Assembly: GCA_000818945.1 (NCBI GenBank) | Contig: KN805381.1 | Coordinates: 415,035-479,034, forward strand | Length of the DNA: 64,000 nt | From: Schizochytrium sp. CCTCC M209059 | Lineage: Eukaryota > Sar > Bigyra > Thraustochytrida > Thraustochytriidae | Direction of reading: 5' to 3' | Shown here: positions 1 to 9,482 of the stretch, piece after piece | Layout of the letters: each line of letters starts with the position of its first letter | Position numbering within the stretch: the first letter of the stretch is position 1 | The notes under the pieces: model-generated | Seen by the model: only the letters and a program-made list of their open reading frames with translations | Told to the model about the DNA's origin: nothing | The model's database searches: none | Translations under genes and position numbers: made by a program

Positions 1-738
1 CGCAAGTCTGCCCCGCCTTCGCTGGTGAATGCCTTCCAAGCGATTACGCAGTCCCATATCTCCCCTTTCACTCACCAACGTTCCTTGGGAAATATGGCGC
101 CGGGCTCTTTGTTTCCAGCTTCCTCGCCATCTTCGTTTTCCTCCGTTTCGCTCGCCTCCTCTACGGCAGCTTCACCTCATCACCCGCAGCATGCTGTGCC
201 GGACCGGTCCATGCGTCCTTCATCGTCGCCTTCTTCTGCTTCCGCGTCTGTGGGTGGCATGGGCGTGCCCCAATTTGGCTCTTCCAATGCATCGCAGCAG
301 CATCAACATCAACATCAACACCGAGATGCTGCCGTTAGTGCGGCGCTCACGCTCGCTGCGGCTACTGCCGCGGCAACACCCACATCTCCTCTCGAGACTT
401 CTGGCGCTCGTGAGTTTTCGGTGGGTTCTATTTCGACGGAGACGGCAGCACCGCCTTCCTCCTCCTCCTCATCGTCATTGTCATCGCCTGGGCCCTTGCC
501 GAGATCCCATTCGTTCCCGTCTATGCAGACACTGACGCACTCGCTCGGCTACCTTGGCCCCCAACAACAACAACAACAACAACAGCAGCAGCAACACCAG
601 CAGCCGTCTCAATCGGGCATGAGCAGCCCTGGGGCTAGCGCCGCATTCGGGTTTTCTGACGCCATGTCTCACCAGCCGCAATCGGCTTCCTTTCAGTTCC
701 TGCATCAACAACTCTTGCAGCAGCAGCAGCAGCGATAG
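1..738 (+). CDS. C-terminal part of a low-complexity Ser/Ala/Gln-rich protein (5' end outside window)
   Basis: The frame is open from the first base of the window to a TAG at 736-738, and no ATG opens it, so this is the 3' end of a gene that begins upstream. The visible ~245 residues are almost wholly low complexity: Ser/Pro/Ala-rich blocks, a His-Gln run near 300-320, a poly-Ser block near 465-480, and a poly-Gln run (CAA then CAG codons) at about 562-600. The protein ends in a Gln-rich tail followed by Arg. Such disordered Q/S-rich tails are common in eukaryotic transcription, chromatin or RNA-binding proteins, but no folded domain is visible here, so no function can be given. An overlapping frame (29-535) is a composition shadow. 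Confidence 0.6.
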   Translation, partial: RKSAPPSLVNAFQAITQSHISPFTHQRSLGNMAPGSLFPASSPSSFSSVSLASSTAASPHHPQHAVPDRSMRPSSSPSSASASVGGMGVPQFGSSNASQQHQHQHQHRDAAVSAALTLAAATAAATPTSPLETSGAREFSVGSISTETAAPPSSSSSSSLSSPGPLPRSHSFPSMQTLTHSLGYLGPQQQQQQQQQQQHQQPSQSGMSSPGASAAFGFSDAMSHQPQSASFQFLHQQLLQQQQQR

Positions 739-1466
739 CAGTAGCCATAGTATTTTGTTCACGTTTGTTGGTTTTGCATTCTCTTCTTCTTGCTCTTCTC
801 CTCCTACTTTTTCTTTTTCTTCTTTTTCTCGTCGCTCTCCATTCCGGGCTTGTGGAAACGGGCAACTTGCACATGATCGACAACATGCACATGGTAGACA
901 ACATGCAAATGCTCGACGACATGTACATGATCGACATCATCCACATGATGGACATCATGCACATGATCGACAGCATGGACATGATCGACAACTTGCACAT
1001 GATGGAGAGCATGCACATGATCGACAACTTTCACATGATCGACAACATGCACATGATCGACATTATGCATATTTACACCTCCCTCCCTCCCTCCTCCCTT
1101 TCCTTTTCCCTCTCCCCTTTCCCCCTTCCCCCTCTCCGAGTTTTCGGGCCGACCACGAGTACCTCGAACACCTAGGAACCACGCCTGCTCCTGCTCCTGC
1201 TCCTGGGTCAACTCGGCGTTCCCGACGCGCGGCTGCGCGGGTCGCCAGCCCTCGCCGCAGACAGACAGACGAGACAGAGACAGACAGACGAGACGGACAA
1301 CTCGGCAGAGAGACAGACGCCGCTGCGCCGCCTGCCCGCGCGGACGGCTGCTGGGGCCGGGCGGGGCGCGAGACGAGGGCGAGCCGCGCAGACGCGCAGT
1401 CGCGATCCTCGCGGGCGCGATCTACGGGGACTCGGCGGCAGCTCGATCGAGGATAGGGATCGATCG
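739..1466. other. Intergenic region with pyrimidine tracts and minisatellite
   Basis: No secure gene. It holds a long T/C-rich tract (about 770-840), the 18-bp minisatellite, a second pyrimidine-rich stretch (about 1076-1135), and imperfect GACAGACAGACGAGA-type repeats near 1258-1310. The end is GC-rich and probably serves as promoter and 5' leader for the EEP gene that starts at 1467. Confidence 0.6.
864..1071. repeat. 18-bp minisatellite, about 11 degenerate copies
   Basis: The core unit resembles CACATGATCGACAACATG and is repeated head to tail with point changes only. Length is kept, so all three forward frames stay open. In one frame the copies spell a hexapeptide of the form His-Met-(Ile/Val/Leu/Met)-(Asp/Glu)-x-(Met/Ile/Leu/Phe). 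That frame has no ATG before the array, so a coding role is unproven. Confidence 0.85.
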
Positions 1467-3233
1467 ATGCAGAGCGCGTTGGCAAGGCTCACGGCCAGAC
1501 GCTCAACGCTAGCGACGGCGAACCCGGCCTTCCTCGCGGCGAGCACGATACCGCTCGAGCAGAGCTCGGGCCGCGCGGGAGCCCAGAGCGCGCGGAGGCT
1601 GCGCCACCTGCGAACGATCCTCTTGGCGCCCTTTTCTGCGGTCTGCGTGCGCGCGGCGTCAACAACAACGGCGGCGACGACGACGACAACCTGCGCTGCG
1701 CAAATGGAGCCCATGGAGGCGGCGAGCTGGAATGTGGCCGCCATCAACAACAACCCGTTCGAGTACTGGATCTCGTACGATGACGATGCGTACAATGGCA
1801 TGATGGAGGACGTCCAGCGCTTCATTGAGGCCCCTGGCGACGACGACGTGCCCGTGTCCGAAGTGATCAACGACGACATGGTCGGCGAGCTCATGGAGCT
1901 CATGAAGGCCTATGGCTGGACTGACCTGGACGCTGTCGAGGCCAAGTGGAACGATGAATTCCGCGACCGCAAAATCGTGTCGGGCTTTCTCAAGGACAAG
2001 GAGATTGGCAACAAGCGCTTGGCATCCATGCTGGATCGTGTCACCAATACCATCAACTTGGCCGACGGCTCGCAGGCGTACCGTCCAACGCCCATCAACT
2101 GCTACGAGACCACCTTTTCATCGTTTGCAGACTGGTGGGCCCACTGGAAGACATTCATGTTCAAGGATAAGCTGCGCGTGCGACTCAAGGGCAAGGAAGT
2201 CGAGGTCCTCCCTGCGGACCTCTTGCTTCCCATTAAGCGCTCCAAGTACCCGGCCATCACACCGGAGGAAGAGGCCATGAGCTTGCCGCTCCAGACTATT
2301 TGTGCAGCCGCGTTTGACGGCATTCTCGTGCACATGCTCAATAAGGTGGCCGGACAGGAAACGTGGCAAGACCTCCGCAAGCAGCTGAGCAATGCGCTCA
2401 ATCGGCAAAAGAACGTCCGTACGCTTCAAGTGCTTGACGAGACGTACGAAAGCGCGGATGTCATTTTTCTCCAAGAGGTCGCAGGGGCCTTCATCACGAG
2501 TCTTGAACAGCACCCTTCCCTTTCTCAGCGCTATGCAGTCCTCGCGCCCGTCACCTCGGGAAAGCGCGATCAGCTTTCGGTGATCTTGGTCAAAAAGGGT
2601 GTCTTTGATGCGAGTACGGCCAAGGATGTCACAGATGCCGTCGCTGCCAAGTTTCCTAGTGATGTGGATGTGCCCGTTGCCGAGGGCGATCTTGCTGCCT
2701 TTCTTGTGGCGAGTGGCTCCGGCACGGACGCCCGCTCCTTTTTGTTGGCTTCTTTCCACGGCGACACCAACGGTCTCGCGACGATTCCCGTTGTCAAGGC
2801 CGTGACAGACTACGTCAAGGAGGATCTGGAGAGCGGAATCCCCCTTCTCTTCGGTCTCGATGCCAACACGTACGAAGAGGGCAAGCCGGGCAAGACCCAG
2901 GACGTTTTGGAATTCGGCAAATTCTATGTTGAGCAAGGCCTCACTTCGACGTGGGGAGACGTGCCTCGACCCACGGAATACACTACGTTTAACGCGCGCA
3001 CGTTCTTGCAGCCGCAGCTCAACAAGGCTGTGACCAAGGAGGAAGTGCGTGCCAAGGGCGACGTCAACCCCAAGGACTTTATCCTCTTTTACAAGGACCA
3101 GATGGAGGCTTCTACTCCGACGGTCAAGGACAACACGGGAGATCGCACCTTTGTAGAGGATGTTTTCCCCACTCTTACTTTTCCATCGGACCACGCCGTC
3201 ATCTCGGCCAAGGTCAAACTTTTGGATGCCTAA
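1467..3233 (+). CDS. Endonuclease/exonuclease/phosphatase (EEP) superfamily protein
   Basis: A 588-residue intronless frame. The C-terminal half carries the EEP metal-dependent hydrolase motifs in order: DVIFLQEV near residue 331 (metal-binding Glu), SFHGDTNG near 430, GLDANTY near 465 (Asp/Asn catalytic pair) and FPSDHAVIS near 574 (terminal SDH signature). The Trp-Asn of ASWNVAAINN near residue 90 fits the family's first strand, followed by an insertion of about 230 residues before the QEV motif. The first ~79 residues are Arg/Ser/Ala/Thr-rich with few acidic residues and look like an organelle transit peptide. The ATG at 1704 (MEPMEAAS) is the alternative start. The family includes nucleases, sphingomyelinases, inositol phosphatases and deadenylases, and the motifs alone do not choose the substrate. 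Confidence 0.85.
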   Translation: MQSALARLTARRSTLATANPAFLAASTIPLEQSSGRAGAQSARRLRHLRTILLAPFSAVCVRAASTTTAATTTTTCAAQMEPMEAASWNVAAINNNPFEYWISYDDDAYNGMMEDVQRFIEAPGDDDVPVSEVINDDMVGELMELMKAYGWTDLDAVEAKWNDEFRDRKIVSGFLKDKEIGNKRLASMLDRVTNTINLADGSQAYRPTPINCYETTFSSFADWWAHWKTFMFKDKLRVRLKGKEVEVLPADLLLPIKRSKYPAITPEEEAMSLPLQTICAAAFDGILVHMLNKVAGQETWQDLRKQLSNALNRQKNVRTLQVLDETYESADVIFLQEVAGAFITSLEQHPSLSQRYAVLAPVTSGKRDQLSVILVKKGVFDASTAKDVTDAVAAKFPSDVDVPVAEGDLAAFLVASGSGTDARSFLLASFHGDTNGLATIPVVKAVTDYVKEDLESGIPLLFGLDANTYEEGKPGKTQDVLEFGKFYVEQGLTSTWGDVPRPTEYTTFNARTFLQPQLNKAVTKEEVRAKGDVNPKDFILFYKDQMEASTPTVKDNTGDRTFVEDVFPTLTFPSDHAVISAKVKLLDA

Positions 3234-4188
3234 ATAACTTCATACTTTTGTTTTTGGTGGGAAAATGGGTGAGATTGTCTCGATCATAGCAACAAGAGCT
3301 CATGAATCCAGTCGTATGGTCGATCGAATGTTGACGCTCGACAAGAGACTTGTCCTACGGTAAGAGATGAGATGATTGGTGGGATGCTCAATCGCGCTCA
3401 GTGAGCTATAGAAGCCTACATCAAAAACAAGATTAGAGGAGAAAAAGAGGTTCTTTAGAAAACACCATCAAGAAAGGTGTTTCGCACATTAATTTGCGGC
3501 CTCATGTTAGCTATGGCGTTCAATCTGCGTTTTCTGTCGGTTCCACGGTGATTAAAAGAGGAACTCTGGGTTCAAATAACTGCATAGCTTGTCTATTTTC
3601 AAGACGCTCGGAGATTTTCGAGGATCGATGTAAGGTGATGTAGTTTAGACAGATGACTCTCTGCTGTGGAATGCCCGGTTTGATGTGGCCCAGCTTTGGA
3701 GATCATGGACAGAGGACGAAAGACGCACAAACCAAATGCATGGTGTCCTTTTTTTCGTTAACTTTGTATAAAATATGGCGTCCTCCACCGCAAAGTTCGG
3801 GATCGTATAGGATAAGTTGTGACAGAAGAAAAAGAAAAACGAAAACAAGAGTATGCACTAGCTACTTTTGCATGGGTGTTTTTGAAGAAATTTTGCAAAG
3901 AAAGCAGATTCATTGCGCGGAGGATGATTTGTTTCTAAAAATGAGCTTGATTTTATAGAATCTGTAAGAACCCTTTTCCTTTGAGAAGGCTTGGTTTACG
4001 TACGTGTACCCCTCGTTTGTACGGGCAAGTGAGCGCTGTTTGAAAATCTCTTGCAAACGCACATGCGCTGCAAGCAAGACCAGTCAATAATTGCGAAGTA
4101 AAAACAAGCAAGCGATCATTTGACTGGACAAATTGTGTTCAAGGCTAGCTAAACATGACAGTTGCAGAACATGTTGTGAGCGTTTGTA
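3234..4188. other. Intergenic region between convergent genes
   Basis: AT-richer than the flanking genes. The only open frames (3653-3958 plus, 3645-3848 minus) have no recognisable domain. It probably holds the two 3' untranslated regions. No repeat or RNA gene seen. Confidence 0.5.
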
Positions 4189-5247
4189 TTAGCGCACGAG
4201 CATGAGGGCAACAAAGGCACCAATAAAGGAAGCCTGCACCGAGGAGGCGCTCGAGGGTGCGTTGGTAGGCCACATGGTCGGGCTGCCCGCCTCCGAGGAG
4301 GTCGTTGGCTGAGGGGTGGTGTTATCACCCGGGAAGCTGCCATCACCCGGAGCACCGCTAAAGTTACCGCCAGGGCCACCCATGTCACCGCCAGAGGGGC
4401 CGCCGGTGCCACCACCAGTGGAGCCGCCGTCGGAAGTCTCGTCGGTCTCGAAGCTCTCAATGCCGACCGTGACGGTGCCAAAGACGCCCTCGGTGATGTC
4501 CTCGCCTGCGTACAATGCCGTAAGGTTCATGAGGCCATAATCGCCGTCCTGGTTTGAGTAAATGCTATCTTCGGCAAGAGTCATGACCGTGGCGGTGTTG
4601 TTCTCGTAGTACCAGGTCGAGTGAATTGTCGCGCGTTCCTCGTCCGGGAAAAAGAGCTGGCCGACGTGCGAAACGGTGCCGCCAGTGTACGACTCTCCGC
4701 CGTCTGTCTCAGTGATGTTGAAGTGCACTCGTACGTGAATATGAGTGACGCGACCTTCGTACCAGCCCGGGAAGACGGTGCTGATCTTGACAACACCAGA
4801 AGCGTTCGTGTACTGAATACCGCGCAAAAAGGTCGAGTTGTCCGTGGCGGTGCCTGTGTTAGTGCTCTGCTCGTAAAAGTGCGAGTAGATGCCGTCTGCG
4901 TCGCAGTGCCAGAATTCCACGGCCGCGCCTTCGACTTCCTCGCACGTGGTGGAATTCACAACGGTAAGCTCGATCTCAAAGGGAACGCCCAGCTTGTCTT
5001 CTGTGATGTTCTCCCGAATGGGCGCTTCGTCCCAGACGTAAGGGCCCTCGGTGACTTCCGGGTCCAGAGGGCAGACCTCGTCGAGTGCGCGGCCTTTAGC
5101 AAGGCAAGCCTCCGACAGCCTGCGTCCATGCGCGTTCACGCGCTCAAAGTTCGGGATGGCCGCCGACCAGTGACCCTTGGGCGCGTCGTGCGCCTCGGCC
5201 GTCACGGCCAAGACGGCGAGCGCCAGTGCTGCTGCGAAGCCCTTCAT
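4189..5247 (-). CDS. Secreted intradiol ring-cleavage dioxygenase-like protein, probably GPI-anchored (paralogue A)
   Basis: 352 residues from an ATG at 5247. A signal peptide (residues 1-19, cut near AEA/HD) precedes the intradiol dioxygenase fold. TEGPYVWD (66-73), EFWHCDADGIYSHF (111-124) and PGWYEGRVTHIHVRVHF (160-176) supply the expected non-haem Fe(III) ligands Tyr121, Tyr163, His169 and His171. There are many N-x-S/T sequons. The tail is Gly/Ser/Thr/Pro-rich and ends in a hydrophobic stretch (QASFIGAFVALMLV), typical of GPI attachment. Family members cleave catechol-type aromatics between the hydroxyls, but the substrate of secreted eukaryotic versions is usually unknown. A paralogue lies at 8192-9133 on the same strand. 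Confidence 0.9.
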   Translation of the reverse strand: MKGFAAALALAVLAVTAEAHDAPKGHWSAAIPNFERVNAHGRRLSEACLAKGRALDEVCPLDPEVTEGPYVWDEAPIRENITEDKLGVPFEIELTVVNSTTCEEVEGAAVEFWHCDADGIYSHFYEQSTNTGTATDNSTFLRGIQYTNASGVVKISTVFPGWYEGRVTHIHVRVHFNITETDGGESYTGGTVSHVGQLFFPDEERATIHSTWYYENNTATVMTLAEDSIYSNQDGDYGLMNLTALYAGEDITEGVFGTVTVGIESFETDETSDGGSTGGGTGGPSGGDMGGPGGNFSGAPGDGSFPGDNTTPQPTTSSEAGSPTMWPTNAPSSASSVQASFIGAFVALMLVR

Positions 5248-6480
5248 CCTCGCTTATTCTGGATGTGATGTGATGTGGTCTTGTATCTTCTTCCTTGCTT
5301 CCTTGCTTTCTTGCTTGCTTGCTTGCTCGCTCGCAGTCGCCTTCGTCTCGGTTTTGCCTGGCCCGCGCCTCAGCTCGCGCATGCAAGCAAGCAAGCACGC
5401 AAGCAGGCAATTAGGCAGATAGGCTGGCAGGCGCAATCTTGCCAGTGAGCATCTATCTCGGTCGGTGCTCGGCGTCAGCGGCGGCGGTGGCCAGCCATGG
5501 CAGCTGGGTGCTTCTACTGACAAGCAAGTGAGCGACGGCAAACGAAACGAATTCCCCTGGCGGCTCCCACCTGGCTGGCCAGGTGGACTGACTGACCGCT
5601 CCGCTCCGCCGCTCCTACTCTGCTCCGCTCCCAGAAGCCGAACCGCGACGTTGTTGGGTCGGTTGGGTCACGCGCCGCTCCCACGACTCAGCGCCGTCGC
5701 CGAAGAAGGCGAGTCTCGCTGCATCCGTGGACGAAGAGAGCGGAGCAGGAAGAGGAGGAGGAGGCGCGAGTCTTCCTTCCACTCCCACCCGGCCAGCCGC
5801 CGTTCTCGAGGCTCTCTCTCCGTGCCTCTCTCTGCCTTGGCCTTCGCCGCTCCGCCTCCCCGCTCCCCGCCTCCGCCGTCGCCGCCGCCGCCGCCTCGAG
5901 CGCGAAGAAATCGCGGGCGCGACAGCGAGCGGCAGGACTCCGAAGGAGGCGACCGGGAAATCCCGGTCCCGGTCCTCGCTGTTTCGCATCCTCAAAATCT
6001 GTCTCGCGCGGGGTGGGAGCGACGTTCACGGCCGCGGCCGGCGCAGGCGGGGCCTCCGGCGAGGTCTCCGGCGCGCCCGCAGGCACGCCTCGCTCGAGCC
6101 CAAAGCGCGCGCGAGAGAGCTCGTAAACGCGCGTCGCGTCGCTCGTGCACTCGACAATGATCTGCGCTGCGCGGTCGGAGCAGCGCCCCCCGGCTGCGGG
6201 GAGCGCCGGACCGCTGCGGGGTCCCAAGTACCAGGAGCGGGGCCGACCCAGCAGCGCTGCGGCGCGCTCGGCGGGAATAGGAGATTGCAAGAGATTGCGA
6301 TAGGCGCGGCGAGGAGGCCAGAGCGTGCGGGCAAAGCGGAGGCGGCCGTCCTTCGTGGTGGAGGAGGAGGAGGGTGTGAAGAAAATGGCCGGTGGAAAGA
6401 TCCTTGGCAAGTTCTCGAGACCGCGGCGGCGGTCGAAGACGGGGGTGAGATTGGTTGATGATCCATTGATTGATCTGATC
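5248..6480. other. GC-rich upstream region with CTTG repeats, no secure gene
   Basis: Upstream of dioxygenase A. Begins with CTTG/CTTC tetranucleotide runs (about 5285-5335) and GCAAGCAAGC runs (5385-5410), then a very GC-rich block with GCC/GCG trinucleotide runs (5860-5900). Long frames are open on both strands, as expected from composition. The minus frame 5688-6482 opens with GTG and has no ATG. A short plus ORF from ATG 6385 (33 codons, good context) is the only start-anchored candidate. Confidence 0.45.
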
Positions 6481-8191
6481 ACCTAGCGGAAGCAAGCAGC
6501 AAGCTGGCTGAGCGAATCGGCTCGCGAGCCTTCTTCGCCCTTGGGAGCTGAAGTGAGTAGGTAGAGGATGGACGTAGATGAACTTCCATCGTGTGTGCGT
6601 GCGTGCGTGACTGTCGACTCGTCGAGCCTTCGCGTGATCTCGCTGCTTTGAGGTTAATTTGGATAACAAGGACGAGAACATGAAGAATTTGGACGTGAGG
6701 GACCTGGCGGACTCGTGACTGTCCGTGCGGCACGAGAGATGTGGAACGCAGAGCAGGTAGGATGGGTGGAGGCCGTCACACCATCACATCACATCATGTC
6801 ATCTCGCGAGCTCGCCTCGCCTCGCCTCACCTCGCCTCTCCTCACCTCGCCTCATCGCACCTCACACAATGGATCTGGCCGTTGATCACACTTACATATA
6901 CAGTAGCAATACGCTTTATGGCCGCCAGACTCAGAAAACCTGAGATCGCGTGGCGACCGCTCGATCGATTTCGAGTCAAGGTCACACGAGGAGCGAGTGG
7001 GGAATGCGAGACTTGAAATTCACCAAATCAATCAGGCGGCGCAGGCGCGAGGGGCGGAGCTGTAACGTGGAGGCAGGTGGGATGTAGAAGAAGGCCTCAC
7101 GACATGTTTCGCCCTGTTCCGCCTCATTATCATCTAGTTTCTTGCCGTACAAGCCTTGCGCGAAAACTTAAGCCAGTGTTGATGATTGATCGCAGCGTCC
7201 TGCGCCTTGACTTGACAAGAAAATTAACCTCACGATGAAGCCGCCGCCTTGACACTTGTCCCTCTTTTTGAAGCTACCCATTCCCATCACGAGCAAATAT
7301 GATCACTGCCTTGCGTCATCGTTGCTCAAATCCTTGCCAGAAATGGCGCCAAGAACCTTGCTCGCTTTACAAACAAAAAATCTTGCTCGTTTTGCAATCA
7401 AAAACGAGATCAGGACCGAGCTCTCTCCTTGTCTTTGTGAGCTGGTGGCTGTTGCAAGTACCGAACCGCCCGGCCGAAGCCTCCAACGGTGCGAGGGGAA
7501 AATGGCGCTACATGCGGCTGAATGATACGGCCACGGTTTCGTGGATCGAGAGGGCCAGATAAGAGGAGTCAGAGTCAAACAACCGAGAATCCGTAGCTGC
7601 CATAGCATCATCGACTGCTTGGAAGAAAGGTGCCACTGTAAGTGCAAAATACGTGACACTCGCAGTCAGTGCCTCACCTTGAGCTCGTCATCTACCTGGG
7701 CGCCATCATGGCCGCTGTCGGCACGTCGGAGTTGTTCAACGGCTTTGAAACCGGAGGTCAATGCTTGAAAGGACTAGCGTAGCTGCCTCAAGCATTGCGC
7801 ATGGCCGCACATGCCACGCGGAGCTCAAGTGAAGCAAAAGGGACCCGCCTGCTCTAAGCCTAACACGAGAGCAACACGAAAGGAGCTAGCACCAATGATG
7901 ACAGGAGAAGCAAAACATTGTTATATATAACCAAACTAGGCGACCCTTGTTTGGACGCAACGGACTTTGACGAATTTTGACGGACTTTGTCAGACTGGCT
8001 TGCTCGCGTGTGTTTAGTCGATGATCCTCGTCAGAATAAGCCAACCTTGATGATGGATGGATGGCTGTTGACCTTCTCATGAATGGCTTTCCTTGTTTGG
8101 ACTGCCTAAAAAGAAGTTCGGAATTGACCAAAAGTGGGATGGCGCCGCCGAAAAAGTCTGCATTGATTGCTGCGCTCGGCACGGCACACAC
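6481..8191. other. Intergenic region with short coding-like fragments
   Basis: Holds CTCGCCTCAC-type simple repeats near 6805-6865 and a palindromic TTATATATAA at 7921-7930. A coding-like stretch at 7666-7788 follows a CAG and reads LELVIYLGAIMAAVG before a TAG. No start or complete gene can be assembled. Confidence 0.4.
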
Positions 8192-9133
8192 TCAAATGGT
8201 GAAAAAAGAGGACACGAGCAGCGTAACCGTGGCAAAGAGCGCGAAAGCAGAAGTTCTGAGACGGATAGACGACGAGGGACGAGCCGTGGCAGGCGCCAGG
8301 GTTGTGGTGATGGCCGTGTCGCTGTCAATACCAACCTTCACGTAGCCCACAACGCCAGACAGAATACCCTCGCCCTCATTCATCTCCGCAATCGTCATGA
8401 GCCCATACGTGCCGCCCTGGTTTCTATAAATGTTGTCCGAAGCAAGCGAGGTCTTCGAAGCCGTATTGTCCGCATAGGCATCATCCGTGGCAAGCTCCTC
8501 CGCAACATTATCCGCAAAAAAGAGCTGCCCCACGTGCGTCACTGTTCCGCCCGTGTAGCTCTCGCCATCCTCGGCCGCAACGATATTAAAGTGTACGCGA
8601 ATGTGAACGTGCGTCGTGCGGCCTCGATACCATCCAGGGAAGATCGAGTTCATGACCGCGGTACCGGTCGAGTTCGTATACTGAATACCGCGCAAAAAGG
8701 TCGAATCATCCGTCGCGCTTCCTGAATTCGTGCTCTGCGCAATAAAGTGCGAATAGATGCCGTCTGCATCGCAGTGCCAGAATTCGACGGCAGCGTTGGC
8801 GACGGTCTCGCACGAAGAAGAGTTGACCACCGTCACCTGCATCTGAAAGGGCACTCCGTCTCTGTCCTCGGTCATGTCGGCGCGGATGGGCGCCTCGTCC
8901 CACACATAGGGGCCTTCGGTCACCTCTGGGTCAAGCGGGCAGACCTCGTCGAGCGCGCGGCCTTTTGCCAAGCAGGCTTGAGACAGCTTGCGGCCGTGTC
9001 GCTCGAGACGCTCAAAGTCAGGCACCTTGGCGGCCCAGTGGCCCTCGGGCACATCGTGGCCGCGCGCCGAGGTTGTTGCCACCACGGCCACGAGTGCGGC
9101 CGCCCAAACCAGTTTCGTGCTGATGGCGAACAT
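8192..9133 (-). CDS. Secreted intradiol ring-cleavage dioxygenase-like protein (paralogue B)
   Basis: 313 residues from the ATG at 9133. The frame stays open to 9154, but only through a TTG codon. A signal peptide (about residues 1-25) is followed by the same fold as paralogue A: TEGPYVWDE, then EFWHCDADGIYSHF with Tyr127, then PGWYRGRTTHVHIRVHF with Tyr169, His175 and His177 as probable iron ligands. It ends in a Ser/Thr/Pro-rich linker and a hydrophobic tail (AFALFATVTLLVSSFF) that fits a GPI signal. It lacks the Gly-rich linker of paralogue A. The pair is on the same strand about 3 kb apart, which indicates a local duplication. Long blocks are identical, including the segment from RALDEVCPLDPEVTEG to EAPIR. 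Confidence 0.9.
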   Translation of the reverse strand: MFAISTKLVWAAALVAVVATTSARGHDVPEGHWAAKVPDFERLERHGRKLSQACLAKGRALDEVCPLDPEVTEGPYVWDEAPIRADMTEDRDGVPFQMQVTVVNSSSCETVANAAVEFWHCDADGIYSHFIAQSTNSGSATDDSTFLRGIQYTNSTGTAVMNSIFPGWYRGRTTHVHIRVHFNIVAAEDGESYTGGTVTHVGQLFFADNVAEELATDDAYADNTASKTSLASDNIYRNQGGTYGLMTIAEMNEGEGILSGVVGYVKVGIDSDTAITTTLAPATARPSSSIRLRTSAFALFATVTLLVSSFFTI

Positions 9134-9482
9134 CTTAGGAGAAAGAGAGACCAACGAGAGATGCTGAAAGTGGTCCGCTCACGCGATGCCTGAACGTTTT
9201 ACGCGCGCTGCGAAGCAGAGCAAGGGGCGGGGAGGAGCACGAGCCCGGAGGCGGGCAGCACGAGGCGAGAGGCGAGGGGGATTGAGGACTGCCGGCATGT
9301 CGCGTCGCGCCTGAGCGATCGATGGGCTGGGGTTTGAGAGGGTGCAGAATACCACTCCAACCCTGCCTGGAACCCTGCTTGGAATCCTAGAGAGAAGCAT
9401 CCCAGCGAGGGATGTAGACACACACACACACACACGCGCCAGTGGCCGGGCAGGTGGGTGCATACCGACTTTATTCGAATGG
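9134..9482. other. Intergenic region with AC microsatellite
   Basis: Lies between the membrane-protein stop (9483) and the dioxygenase B start (9133). Contains an (AC)n run at about 9418-9436 and a GC-rich stretch next to the dioxygenase start that probably holds its promoter. Confidence 0.5.

Noticed and set aside
765..1175. 136-codon plus-strand frame through the minisatellite with a hydrophobic start
   Set aside because: It opens with TTG, the hydrophobic start is only a translated pyrimidine tract, and there is no ATG before the repeat. Kept as a repeat and as a finding, not as a gene.
2118..3194. 358-codon minus-strand frame
   Set aside because: Lies fully opposite the EEP gene, whose catalytic motifs prove the plus strand. 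It is an antisense shadow of GC-rich codons.
5688..6482. 264-codon minus-strand frame with protein-like middle section
   Set aside because: GTG at the frame edge, no internal ATG, no domain, and the opposite strand is equally open. Could be an exon, but nothing supports it.
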